A model generated the notes under the pieces. That model did not search any database and was not told the DNA's origin. It saw only the letters and a list, made by a program, of their open reading frames with translations. DNA of 64,000 nucleotides. Origin: UBA5342 sp965662645 (GTDB lineage Bacteria > Bacteroidota > Bacteroidia > Bacteroidales > UBA5342). Location: NCBI GenBank assembly GCA_965662645.1, contig CBFIII010000001.1, positions 62,001 through 126,000 of the forward strand. The letters are read 5' to 3'. The position numbers and the translations under genes are program-made. Shown here piece after piece: positions 54,784 through 63,466 of the stretch (positions are counted from its first letter, which is position 1; every line of letters starts with the position of its first letter).

Positions 54784-56067
54784 TTATAAATCTTTTAGTT
54801 GTTTGTTGGTATCATTCAAGAATGAAGGCGATTTTGGAGATCCTACATATTGTGATGCATAAATGCCATTATGTCCTGAGATCAGATAGGCTACTATGCA
54901 CGCTATGGCCACATATGGAGCACACGTTGCACCAAAAAGTTCAATGCCCATAATACTGGATGCTAATGGGGTATTGGATGCTCCTGCAAAAACGGCTACA
55001 AATCCCATTCCTGCTAAGAGTCCGACAGGAAGTGGGAGTATGAAGGATAATGTACTTCCTAGGGCTGCACCTATAAAGAATAAAGGGGTGACTTCTCCTC
55101 CTTTGAATCCAAAACCTAAAGTGACTGCTGTAAAGATTAATTTAAGTAAAAAGACCCAAGGCATTTGTTGTAAATCAAATGATTCTACAATAGTTGGAAT
55201 TCCTAAGCCTAAATATTTTGTTGTATTTAAAGCTAAAGCTCCACCAATGATTATGATACTTCCTACAACTGGACGTAGTGAAGCATATTTTATTTTCTTT
55301 TTAGAAAAAGCATTGATGTGATGTGTGCTTTTAGAAAAAAGGAAAGCAGCTAATCCAAAGGCTATACCTGCAAGAATTGCTGAACCTGAATTTAAAAAGC
55401 CTATTTCAGGGATGTTTCCAATGATGTAATGGGTGTGGTGAATGCCTAAACTTTTGGTGACAAAATCTGCTGTGATAGAGGAGATAATGGCTGGAAAGAG
55501 AGCCGTGTATTTTAATTTTCCTATGTTATAGACTTCTAACCCAAAAATGGCACCAGCAAAGGGAGTTCCGAAGATGGATCCAAAACCTGCACTCATACCA
55601 GCGATGAGTATGATTTTACGATTTTCTTTACTTAAACGAAGAATTTTTGTGAATTGATCGGCGATGGCTCCACCTATTTGTATGGCGGTGCCTTCTCGTC
55701 CGGCCGAACCGCCAAAGAGATGTGTGATAACCGTTCCCAATAAAATGAAAGGTGCCATTCTGAAAGGAATGACTTTTTTGGGTTCGTGTATGTTGTCTAT
55801 TATTAGATTGTTACCGCTCTCTATTTCTTTTCCCCAACGAAGGAAAGTATAACCTATTAATAAACCAGCAACGGGGAGTAGGAAGATGATGGGGTAATGT
55901 CCCTCTCTGTAGTCAGTTGCCCAATGTAGGGCGTACAAAAATATGGCACTACTGATACCTATGAGGATAGCGACTAAAACAGAGATTATAGTCCACTTAA
56001 AAATGAGAACTAATACAGGTTGTTTTGTAATAAGATGTAATCTGATGGTGCTTAATTTCTGGAACAT
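54784..56067 (-). CDS. ClC-family chloride channel/transporter
   Basis: 427 residues with ten or more membrane segments and ClC signatures: GGSAGREGTAIQIGG (the GREGP-type motif), GMSAGFGSIFGTPFAGAIFGLE, GFGFKGGEVTPLFFIGA and MGFVAVFAGASNTPLA. The usual first selectivity motif GSGIP is replaced by a divergent ESGNNLII segment, so ion preference cannot be read directly. No CBS domains. It is the only gene of its strand between the division cluster and the hybrid kinase. Confidence 0.93.
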   Translation of the reverse strand: MFQKLSTIRLHLITKQPVLVLIFKWTIISVLVAILIGISSAIFLYALHWATDYREGHYPIIFLLPVAGLLIGYTFLRWGKEIESGNNLIIDNIHEPKKVIPFRMAPFILLGTVITHLFGGSAGREGTAIQIGGAIADQFTKILRLSKENRKIILIAGMSAGFGSIFGTPFAGAIFGLEVYNIGKLKYTALFPAIISSITADFVTKSLGIHHTHYIIGNIPEIGFLNSGSAILAGIAFGLAAFLFSKSTHHINAFSKKKIKYASLRPVVGSIIIIGGALALNTTKYLGLGIPTIVESFDLQQMPWVFLLKLIFTAVTLGFGFKGGEVTPLFFIGAALGSTLSFILPLPVGLLAGMGFVAVFAGASNTPLASSIMGIELFGATCAPYVAIACIVAYLISGHNGIYASQYVGSPKSPSFLNDTNKQLKDL

Positions 56068-56149
56068 TAATCTGCTCTTTTCCTATTTTTTGAAGATGCA
56101 AAAATAAGGGTGATTTCTGATTTGTCAAAATTTTATGGAAAATGCTATT

Positions 56150-56257
56150 TTAATTCCACATTGTGGTTTTATTCTCCGTAGCTTGTTGTAAATAATAAAA
56201 TGATCTTTAACTAAATGTCCTGTGTGTTTGTCCCGAGCTTGTTGCCTTTTAGCATTT
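56150..56257 (+). repeat. Family-1 dispersed repeat, copy 6 (A type), overlapping a gene end
   Basis: Begins AATTCCACATTGTGG, then CTCCGTAGCTTGTTGTAAA and the A-type end (AACTAAATGTCCTGTG, TCCCGAGCTTGTTG). The hybrid kinase stop codon (56211-56213) lies inside, so the repeat encodes about the last 14 residues of that protein. Confidence 0.85.
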
Positions 56258-58667
56258 TCTTTTGTTTATTTTTCATATGCAGATCAATAATTCTTAAAAG
56301 TGTCGTTTGATTTATGGGTTTAGTTAGGTAGTCGTCGTACCCTACATCTTTTGCTTTTATCTTATCTATTTCAGTGACATACGCTGTTTGTGCTATGATG
56401 GGGATTTCAGGATTTAATGATTTAATAATCCGAGTGGCTTGGTCTCCATTCATAACTGGCATTTTAATGTCCATAAGAATCAAATCGATCTCATTTTTCT
56501 TAAACATTTCAACAGCTTCTTGTCCGTTAAATGCATGGAGTATTTTAATGTTAACATTCTCAATTTCATTCAATACTGTTTCTAGGAAAAGGTAGTTTAT
56601 TTCTTCATCTTCGGCTACGATGACGGTAAATTTATTTTGTTTGTTATTAGCGACCTCTCCTTTTTTTAGAGGAGAGACGATAGGTTTTATAAACGGAAGA
56701 TTTATGGTAAAGGTTGAACCTTTTCCTTTTACAGATTCTACCGTGATGTGGCCACCTATTACTTCTGCATTTTCTTGAGATATTGAAAGGCCTAGGCCTA
56801 AACCTCCTTGTTCGCGAGATATTGATTTTTCTTCTTGAGAAAAACGTTCGAAAATGTTTTTTAGGTTTTTTTCTGAAATGCCGACTCCTGTATCTTTAAC
56901 GTAGATTTGGAGTTCGGTTTCTGTTGCATGATAACCCATTTCTATAAACCCATTAGTCGTGAATTTTAAAGCGTTTTCGACTAAGTTTTGTATGATTTTA
57001 TTTAATTTGGATTTGTCAGTTATTAGGGTGCAATTATTGTATGATAATCCTTTTCTTACATAGAGAGGTATTTGTCTTTCTTTTGCTTTGAGGCTAAAAA
57101 TAGAGAATTGCTCCATGAGTAAATCATTTAAATTTACTGGTTCATTTTGAGCTTTTACCTGTTTTGTTTCTAATCGTGAAATTTCTAAGATGTCATCGAT
57201 AATGCGGAGTAGTTGATGACTACTGCTTTTAATAATCTTAGCATAGAAATTTTTCTTTTGGTTACTAATGTCTGGATCTTGTAACATATCCGAAAATCCT
57301 ATAATACCGTTCATTGGAGTACGGATTTCGTGTGACATGTTATGGAGAAATTCTGACTTAAGGTGATTGCTTTCTATTGCTTTGTCTTTTGCTGTTATTA
57401 ATTTTTCGTTTGTTAACTTTAGTTCTTCGTTGAGTTGTTCGTATGCGTTATTCTTTATTTTTAATGACTCTTCATTGTTTTTTCTTTCTGTAATGTCAAG
57501 TGCTGTGAAGATTAGGCCTTTGCTAAGATCTTTGAGGTCTAAAGGGGTAGAGGATAGAATGATGTTTAGAATTTTCCCTTCTTTTGTTTCCCATTTTGTT
57601 TCTATTCTGCACGTCTCATTTTGGTTTATTTGATGGTTTCTTTCATGACCAACAAAGTTATATTGTTCATCGTCAGGATAAAAAATTCGAGCGCTTTGTC
57701 CTATTAAATCTTCTGATGTATATCCTGTCATATTGGTGATTTCAATATTGACGTCAACAATTATTCTGTTTTTTATTATGCCGATGCCTGTAGGTGCAAC
57801 TTGAAACAATTTTTCAAGTTGATTTCTACTATTATTGAGCTCTTCTTGTGTCTTTTGTTCTTCTGTTTTGTCTTTAAAAGTACAGTATGTTTGTTTTGAT
57901 GTGCCATCAGAATTTTTTCCAATATTACCTTCAAATGCAACTTGAAGGTAGTGCCCATCTTTATGTTTCATAGTGTAATGGAGATCTTTTACGAAGCCTG
58001 AAATTTCAAATTTTTCGAAGCATATATTTACATTCTTTTTTTCATCATCGTGTATGAAATTTTCGAATTTTTCACCAATGACTTCTTCTTTTGAATAACC
58101 TAACATTTTGCACCATTGTGGATTAACGTCAATTAAATTTCCCTCCATATCAGTTGATTGATACGCTAATGGTGCATTATTGTAGAGTGTTTTGTAACGT
58201 GTTTCGCTTTCTTCTAACTTTTGTGAATAATTCTTGAGTTGACGGTTTAGTATTTTGAATTCATCATTTTTTTGTAGAAGTTTTTGTTCTGTGAGCTTGG
58301 TTTCTGTGATATCACGAAGGTTTTCGATAACAGCAGTTATTTTATTGTTTTTGTCGATAATTGGGTAGGATACAAGACTATACCATTTTGAAGTGTCTTC
58401 ATTGAATGGATTGTTAAGAATTTCTTTGTATGATTTTCCGGTTTTGAAAGTTTGTGCTGCTGGACAAAAATCACATGGAGTTGATCTATTTCTAAAGACT
58501 TCGTAACAGTGTTGGTTTGGGCGTATTTCTTCGAGACCAAAGTGTTCTAGTACCCAGCTATTGGTGTCTTTTATGAAAAAGTTTTTATCAATAACTGATA
58601 ATCCTTCATCTATAAAATTAAGAATACTGTTTTTTGATTGCTCTATGTCATTTAAACTTTTAGTCAT
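56211..58667 (-). CDS. Soluble hybrid histidine kinase with three PAS domains and a receiver
   Basis: 818 residues, no membrane segment. The first PAS-like domain (about 10-120) contains a Cys pair in STPCDFCPAAQ, which could bind a metal or sense redox. PAS 2 and PAS 3 span about 160-285 and 290-400. A coiled linker leads to HisKA with H446 (HNMSHEIRTPMNG), HATPase_c (NLVENALKF, DTGVGI, GLGLGLSIS) and a C-terminal receiver with D733 (LILMDIKMPVMNG). The C-terminal GNKLGTNTQDI comes from a family-1 repeat. No partner regulator or transporter lies beside it. The signal is unknown. Confidence 0.93.
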   Translation of the reverse strand: MTKSLNDIEQSKNSILNFIDEGLSVIDKNFFIKDTNSWVLEHFGLEEIRPNQHCYEVFRNRSTPCDFCPAAQTFKTGKSYKEILNNPFNEDTSKWYSLVSYPIIDKNNKITAVIENLRDITETKLTEQKLLQKNDEFKILNRQLKNYSQKLEESETRYKTLYNNAPLAYQSTDMEGNLIDVNPQWCKMLGYSKEEVIGEKFENFIHDDEKKNVNICFEKFEISGFVKDLHYTMKHKDGHYLQVAFEGNIGKNSDGTSKQTYCTFKDKTEEQKTQEELNNSRNQLEKLFQVAPTGIGIIKNRIIVDVNIEITNMTGYTSEDLIGQSARIFYPDDEQYNFVGHERNHQINQNETCRIETKWETKEGKILNIILSSTPLDLKDLSKGLIFTALDITERKNNEESLKIKNNAYEQLNEELKLTNEKLITAKDKAIESNHLKSEFLHNMSHEIRTPMNGIIGFSDMLQDPDISNQKKNFYAKIIKSSSHQLLRIIDDILEISRLETKQVKAQNEPVNLNDLLMEQFSIFSLKAKERQIPLYVRKGLSYNNCTLITDKSKLNKIIQNLVENALKFTTNGFIEMGYHATETELQIYVKDTGVGISEKNLKNIFERFSQEEKSISREQGGLGLGLSISQENAEVIGGHITVESVKGKGSTFTINLPFIKPIVSPLKKGEVANNKQNKFTVIVAEDEEINYLFLETVLNEIENVNIKILHAFNGQEAVEMFKKNEIDLILMDIKMPVMNGDQATRIIKSLNPEIPIIAQTAYVTEIDKIKAKDVGYDDYLTKPINQTTLLRIIDLHMKNKQKKMLKGNKLGTNTQDI

Positions 58668-58948
58668 TATGAAAAGTCTAATTTAGTTTGGAATGTATCC
58701 TTTTGTTCTAGTTACTAGTGTGTTGTTTGTTGCAGAAAATAAAAGGACGCACGTTTTTGTTAAATAAAATCATTTTTAATAGCTGACAAAGCTAATAAAA
58801 TTTTGCAGTATTGTTAGTATATTGTTCTGTTTTTCAGTTGACAAGTAAATTCTTCTTTCTTTTGTAAGAATTATGTGATGTTTTTTTTGAACATAATATG
58901 AAAAGTAGATTGTTCTTTTGGGTAATTAAAATTTTGTAATCTTGTGTT
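58668..58948. other. Start of a 936-base gap: no gene recognised
   Basis: AT-rich, upstream of the hybrid kinase. No clear promoter consensus for the kinase is visible and no credible frame. The rest of the gap holds two repeats and a promoter, listed separately. Confidence 0.5.
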
Positions 58949-59060
58949 TTTAATCCCACATTGTGGGTTAAATTTTCCGTAGCTTGCTGCGAATAATAAA
59001 ATGTTTTCTACTAAATGTCTCGTGGGTTTGCTTCGAGGTTGTTGACTAAAGTTTATTTTA
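58949..59060 (+). repeat. Family-1 dispersed repeat, copy 7 (A type, best preserved)
   Basis: AATCCCACATTGTGGGTTA, then TTTTCCGTAGCTTGCTGCG, AATAATAAAATGTTTTC and ACTAAATGTCTCGTGGG, ending CGAGGTTGTTGACT. It has two internal hairpins: CCCACA/TGTGGG and CTCG/CGAG. Confidence 0.9.
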
Positions 59061-59224
59061 TGCAATTTTTTAACTGAGGTTTAGAGAGGTTTTATATATA
59101 TGATAAATAATTCCTTTCGTTACAAACAAGTGATGTTTTCAAGTTGGGATATGTTATTTGCATTTATCAATGCGTATTTTAATAAGTAATGAGTAGTATT
59201 TATTGTCGCATTATGTGAAATACC

Positions 59225-59355
59225 TAGAGTTGAGTTACACTTCAACTGCGTGTTTGCTAAGCGGATAGGTCACTGAGCGGAGTCGAAGTGCCGAAGTGTT
59301 CAACGTACTGCTCTTAATAGATTAGCTCAATTAAAACACTATTTGCAAACACGAC
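59225..59355. repeat. Inverted-repeat element with GAGCGGAGTCGAAGTG core
   Basis: CGTGTTTGCTAA (59249-59260) is mirrored by TTTGCAAACACG (59342-59353). Between them lies CACTGAGCGGAGTCGAAGTG, a self-complementary sequence found in many bacterial intergenic repeats. Only one copy in the window, and no frame. Confidence 0.6.
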
Positions 59356-59489
59356 ATTTAATGATTCATATTACTTACATCAAGTGGTATTTAATAACTT
59401 TTGAGTGATATTAGTTACGTAAATAAGTCTTAAATGGAAGTGTTACGAATAAAGATTTTGCTAAAAGATTCTGTTTTTGTGAATTTATG

Positions 59490-59497
59490 TAACTTTG
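59490..59497 (+). promoter_or_regulatory. Possible -7 box for the CoA-binding protein gene
   Basis: TAACTTTG, about 100 bases before the ATG at 59604. No good -33 box. Confidence 0.4.
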
Positions 59498-59603
59498 TGT
59501 TTCGATAAATTAGTAATAGAGATGCCGAAATGTTTTTTAAATGAACAACTTTTCTTACGTTTAGAAAATATCAATCTCTTTTAAATATATATTATTATTA
59601 CCT

Positions 59604-59966
59604 ATGAAGGATAAAACTTTAATTATTGGGGCTAGTGTTAAGCCTGATCGTTATTCGTATAAAGCTGCTGAGAAATTATTAGCTAATGGCCATGATATTT
59701 ATATGCTTGGTCATAAGGAAGGTGTGTTATTTGATCTGCCTATAATTAAAGAGCAAAAGCTATATGAGGATGTGGATACGGTAACGATGTATGTAGGGCC
59801 TCGAAACCAAGAGGGATACTATGATTATATTGTTTCTCTACAGCCGCGACGTGTATTATTTAATCCTGGTACAGAGAATCCAGATTTTGAGCTGATTCTA
59901 GATAAACATGGTATTGAACATGAACAAGCTTGTACTTTGGTCTTGTTAGCGACTAAGAATTTTTAA
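59604..59966 (+). CDS. CoA-binding domain protein
   Basis: 120 residues, a single Rossmann-like CoA_binding_2 domain: IIGASVKPDRYSYKAAEKLLANGHDIYMLG at the N-terminus (nucleotide loop GASVKPDRYS), TVTMYVGPRNQ in the middle and RRVLFNPGTENPDF followed by a buried Cys (QACTLVLL). Family members bind CoA and are thought to act in CoA redox protection or protein CoAlation. The substrate is unproven. Monocistronic: it has its own terminator and faces lysA. Confidence 0.93.
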   Translation: MKDKTLIIGASVKPDRYSYKAAEKLLANGHDIYMLGHKEGVLFDLPIIKEQKLYEDVDTVTMYVGPRNQEGYYDYIVSLQPRRVLFNPGTENPDFELILDKHGIEHEQACTLVLLATKNF

Positions 59967-60013
59967 TAAAAAAGAGAGGTGAAAATATTATATTTTCACC
60001 TCTCTTTTTTTTA
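59967..60013. terminator. Bidirectional terminator between the CoA-binding gene and lysA
   Basis: Almost perfect stem AAAGAGAGGTGAAAATAT / ATATTTTCACCTCTCTTT with T runs on both sides, serving the two convergent genes. Confidence 0.93.
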
Positions 60014-60022
60014 GGTAAATTT

Positions 60023-61294
60023 TTATTTAAAGTCTATACTGCCTTCGAAATCAATAGTTGCATAATAATCGTCCATAGTTTCGGCTCGTCTTATTTCTTT
60101 TACCGTATGATCTGGTCGTAATAATAATTCGGCTGATCGTAGTTTTCCATTATAGTTGAATCCCATAGAATGACCGTGCGCTCCTGTGTCATGAATAACG
60201 ATGATGTCACCTGGTGTTACTCCTTTAGGTAATAATCTGTTGATCGCAAATTTATCATTATTTTCACAAAGAGAACCCGTGACATCGTAGAGTTGAGTGT
60301 GGCCCTCATCTTCGCGCCCCATAACAGTCATATGATGATAGGCTCCGTATAAGGCGGGACGCATAAGGTTGGCCATGGAGGCATCTACTCCGATATATTT
60401 TTTATAAGTCTCTTTGATGTGAAGTACGGTGGTGACTAAATAACCAAAAGGACCTGTAATAGCTCTTCCTGACTCAAAGAATATTTTTAAAGGTTTAATA
60501 TTCCCTTTGGCCATATGATCGTCATAGCGTTCTTTTATACTAGCACTTACCTTTTCTATGTCAACGGGTTTATGCTCACTTTTATAGGGGATTCCAATGC
60601 CGCCTCCGAGGTTAGCAAATTCGATATCTATTCCTATTTTTTCTTTTATCTCTTTTACTAAATCAAAAATGATTTCTGCTGTTTCTACAAAATAGTCATT
60701 GTCTAATTCGTTAGATGCTACCATAGTGTGTAACCCAAAACGTTTTACACCTTTGGCTTTTAGTTTTGCATAACCTTCAAAAAGCTGTTCGCGCGTAAAG
60801 CCGTATTTGGAGTCTTCAGGATTTCCAATGATGATATTGCCACCTTTTAGTGCTCCTGGGTTGTATCTGAAACAGATGAGCTCTGGTAATGTACCAGTAG
60901 CTTTTTCCAGAGAGTCGATATGTTTTATGTCGTCAAGGTTGATAATAGCTCCTAGTTCGTACGCTTTACGAAACTCTTCCATAGGGGTGTCGTTGGAGGT
61001 GAACATAATATCTTCGCCTCTTAACCCTACTTTTTCTGCCATTATTAACTCTGCCATCGAACTACAGTCTATACCCATACCTCTGTCCTTTAGGAGTTTC
61101 ATGATATATGGATTGGGACATGCTTTGATGGCATAATATTGTTTAAAGCCCGCATTCCACTTAAAACTGTTGATAAAATAATCAGCATATTCTAACATTG
61201 GCTTTTCATCATAAATATGAAAAGGTGTGGGATATTTTGCAATAATGGATTTAATCTCTTCTTTCGAGAAGGGAACGGTTTTTATATTTGGCAT
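60023..61294 (-). CDS. lysA: PLP-dependent diaminopimelate decarboxylase
   Basis: 423 residues, fold-type III decarboxylase making lysine from meso-diaminopimelate. The PLP lysine is K57 (YYAIKACPNP). Also visible: MGIDCSSMAEL, GLHTMVASNE, NLGGGIGIPY (phosphate-binding Gly loop), FESGRAITGPFG and the partner-subunit active-site Cys in GSLCENND. The HTMVASNE stretch differs from the usual HIGSQ of many LysA, so a related amino-acid decarboxylase role cannot be fully excluded. It follows the CtpA gene by 34 bases on the same strand. Confidence 0.88.
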   Translation of the reverse strand: MPNIKTVPFSKEEIKSIIAKYPTPFHIYDEKPMLEYADYFINSFKWNAGFKQYYAIKACPNPYIMKLLKDRGMGIDCSSMAELIMAEKVGLRGEDIMFTSNDTPMEEFRKAYELGAIINLDDIKHIDSLEKATGTLPELICFRYNPGALKGGNIIIGNPEDSKYGFTREQLFEGYAKLKAKGVKRFGLHTMVASNELDNDYFVETAEIIFDLVKEIKEKIGIDIEFANLGGGIGIPYKSEHKPVDIEKVSASIKERYDDHMAKGNIKPLKIFFESGRAITGPFGYLVTTVLHIKETYKKYIGVDASMANLMRPALYGAYHHMTVMGREDEGHTQLYDVTGSLCENNDKFAINRLLPKGVTPGDIIVIHDTGAHGHSMGFNYNGKLRSAELLLRPDHTVKEIRRAETMDDYYATIDFEGSIDFK

Positions 61295-61328
61295 AATAAT
61301 TAGGTTTTACAAGGTTAAATATATGGCC

Positions 61329-62996
61329 TTATTCTGCAGCCAGAATTTCATTGTATTGATTTGGAGATTCTAGTACTTTAATTGCTTTATTCACCCATTT
61401 GTCATCTTTTATAGCTTCTAGATAACCTCCTTTTTGATAAAAATAACGTTTGGCTATTTCCATACGGATGAGTTCTGTTATTTCATGTTGAAATACATTT
61501 AAGTCTTTTGAAACGTCATGTTTTAATTTTGTTTCTAGTACGGCTAGTTCTTGTGATATCAAACTGTCATAACTTTCAAGTTCTGCCATTTTTTTTAATT
61601 CTTTTAAAGCTTCTTCGCTATTGGTTTCATAAGAGAAATCTTTATTCGCGACATAACTTTTAAAGTTGTTGTAGTCTTCATCTGTGTATTTAAATTCTTC
61701 TATACTATTAATGTTCTGATGTTCTGAATAGTATTTTGTCGCATAATCGAAAATAACATATTTGCCAACCAAGGCGTAAGTAATGTTGCCCGGTTTGCTA
61801 TAGTCTAATTTTAAGTCTGGCATTACGCCGCCTCCGTCTTTAACGATGCGTCCGTTTTTTGTTTTAAATTCTGAAATTAATGAATCAGGTACTTTACCTA
61901 CACTGCCATCATCGTTGCGGTGGGTGTAGTCTAAGGCTTGCACACAACGTCCGCTAGGGATGTAGTATTTGGCTGTTGTTAACTTAAGTTGTGAATTGTA
62001 ACCAAGGCTGCGTGTGGTTTGTACTAATCCTTTGCCGAAGGTACGACGTCCCATTATTACAGCACGATCTAAATCTTGTAATGCACCAGCAACGATTTCA
62101 GAAGCAGAAGCCGACTCGCTGTTGACTAAAACGGTAAGAGGCATCATGGTGTCTATAGGATCTTGTGTTGTTTTATATATTTTGTCCCATTGACTTACTT
62201 TTCCTTTGGTGAAAACTACCGTTTGGTCTTTAGGAACAAACATATTAACGATCTTATTGGCTTCGCTAAGTATGCCACCAGGATTTGAACGTAAATCAAG
62301 AATTAAAGCTTGAGCTCCTTGAGATTTTAAGGTCAAAAATGCATTGATCATTTCTTTACTCGCCTTATCTGTAAAGCTCGTTAAACGAATATAGCCAACG
62401 GTATCATTAAGCATTTGGAATACAGGTACAGGGCTAATGACTATTTTTTTACGTTTTAAATCTATAGCGAGGGGTTTCTTTTCGCCATAGCGATCCACTT
62501 TTAATTTTAGCGTAGTTCCTGGAGTGCCTTTTAATATCTTACTGACATCGCTTACTTTTTTCCCTTTCAAGCTTTGTCCGTCAGCTTCTACGAGTTTGTC
62601 GCCAGCTTTAAGTCCTGACATTTGAGCTGGATTGCCTTCATACGGATCAGAAATTATGACATAATCGTCACGTTGTGCTATGAGTGCTCCTATGCCACCA
62701 TATTCTCCAGTAGTGACAAATTTAAAATCATTAATTTCTGTTTCTGGAATATATGTTGTGTAAGGATCTAAATCCTTAAGCATCTCATCTATACTTGTTT
62801 TAATAAGTTTTTCAGGTGTTATGCTATCTACATAAAACGTGTTTAATTCACGCAATACCGAATAATAAATATCCAGCCCTTTGCTCATTTCAAAATTCTT
62901 TTGGTCATTGTTAAATGCAAAAGAGAAGACCACTGCAAGGGTCAATAGCGTGGAAATTAATAGTGTGCGTTTTCTTTTTGTTGTCATTCGTGTCAT
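61329..62996 (-). CDS. ctpA: C-terminal processing peptidase (S41, CtpA/Prc family)
   Basis: 555 residues. N-terminal membrane anchor or uncleaved signal (about 11-27), a PDZ domain (about 95-175, GGIGALIAQRD, GLKAGDKLVEADG) and the S41 catalytic core with nucleophile S297 (NSESASASEIVAGAL) and general base K322 (FGKGLVQ), spaced 25 residues as in characterised enzymes. The C-terminal 130 residues are helical and typical of the Bacteroidetes version. It acts in the periplasm on protein tails. First gene of a two-gene unit with lysA. The start could also be the fourth codon (MTTKRKR). Confidence 0.94.
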   Translation of the reverse strand: MTRMTTKRKRTLLISTLLTLAVVFSFAFNNDQKNFEMSKGLDIYYSVLRELNTFYVDSITPEKLIKTSIDEMLKDLDPYTTYIPETEINDFKFVTTGEYGGIGALIAQRDDYVIISDPYEGNPAQMSGLKAGDKLVEADGQSLKGKKVSDVSKILKGTPGTTLKLKVDRYGEKKPLAIDLKRKKIVISPVPVFQMLNDTVGYIRLTSFTDKASKEMINAFLTLKSQGAQALILDLRSNPGGILSEANKIVNMFVPKDQTVVFTKGKVSQWDKIYKTTQDPIDTMMPLTVLVNSESASASEIVAGALQDLDRAVIMGRRTFGKGLVQTTRSLGYNSQLKLTTAKYYIPSGRCVQALDYTHRNDDGSVGKVPDSLISEFKTKNGRIVKDGGGVMPDLKLDYSKPGNITYALVGKYVIFDYATKYYSEHQNINSIEEFKYTDEDYNNFKSYVANKDFSYETNSEEALKELKKMAELESYDSLISQELAVLETKLKHDVSKDLNVFQHEITELIRMEIAKRYFYQKGGYLEAIKDDKWVNKAIKVLESPNQYNEILAAE

Positions 62997-63009
62997 AATT
63001 TGAGAATTG

Positions 63010-63017
63010 CAAAGATA
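63010..63017 (-). promoter_or_regulatory. Promoter -7 box of ctpA-lysA
   Basis: TATCTTTG on the minus strand, 13 bases before the ATG. The -33 box is not clear. Confidence 0.5.
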
Positions 63018-63415
63018 GCTAAAACTGAGTAAAACAGGAACTCTGTGCGCGTTCTTGCTTGGATATAAAATTAAAAATGATTTATAGCAGGGCTCTAATG
63101 CTAAAATGATGCCATGGTGTTTTGTCTTTAATAAATCGATTTGTTAGACTTTACCGTGAAAATAAAAATAAACGTCTTCTTGTTAATTTGTAATGTGTCG
63201 TAATTTTTGGTTTTATGAAGAGTGTTTCGTTTGTTTGCCATTGCGTGTTAAATGCTACTTATTAATCAACTATAGAATAAAAATTTTCTATAATTCATGT
63301 TGTTTTTATTGTGATTGGTATCCTAAAATTGAATTATGAAGTAAACTTAAATGGATTTTTATAAGCAAGAAAATTAATATTTTAATTTATTTTATTCTTG
63401 TCATTTATTATTCGT
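63018..63415. other. Divergent intergenic region without a gene
   Basis: About 400 AT-rich bases between two divergent genes. No frame, hairpin or repeat family member recognised. Confidence 0.55.
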
Positions 63416-63446
63416 CTTGCTTTGAGCTTAAAATTGAGTAAATTTG
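63416..63446 (+). promoter_or_regulatory. Promoter of the right-edge gene
   Basis: CTTG-N19-TAAATTTG, one mismatch from the consensus; the first usable start codon is 20 bases downstream. Confidence 0.7.
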
Positions 63447-63466
63447 GCGTTCTTAAAAAAAAAATA

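Noticed and set aside
58871..59065. 64-codon minus-strand frame
   Set aside because: Runs through a family-1 repeat; the similar translated tail in the hybrid kinase is explained by the repeat itself.
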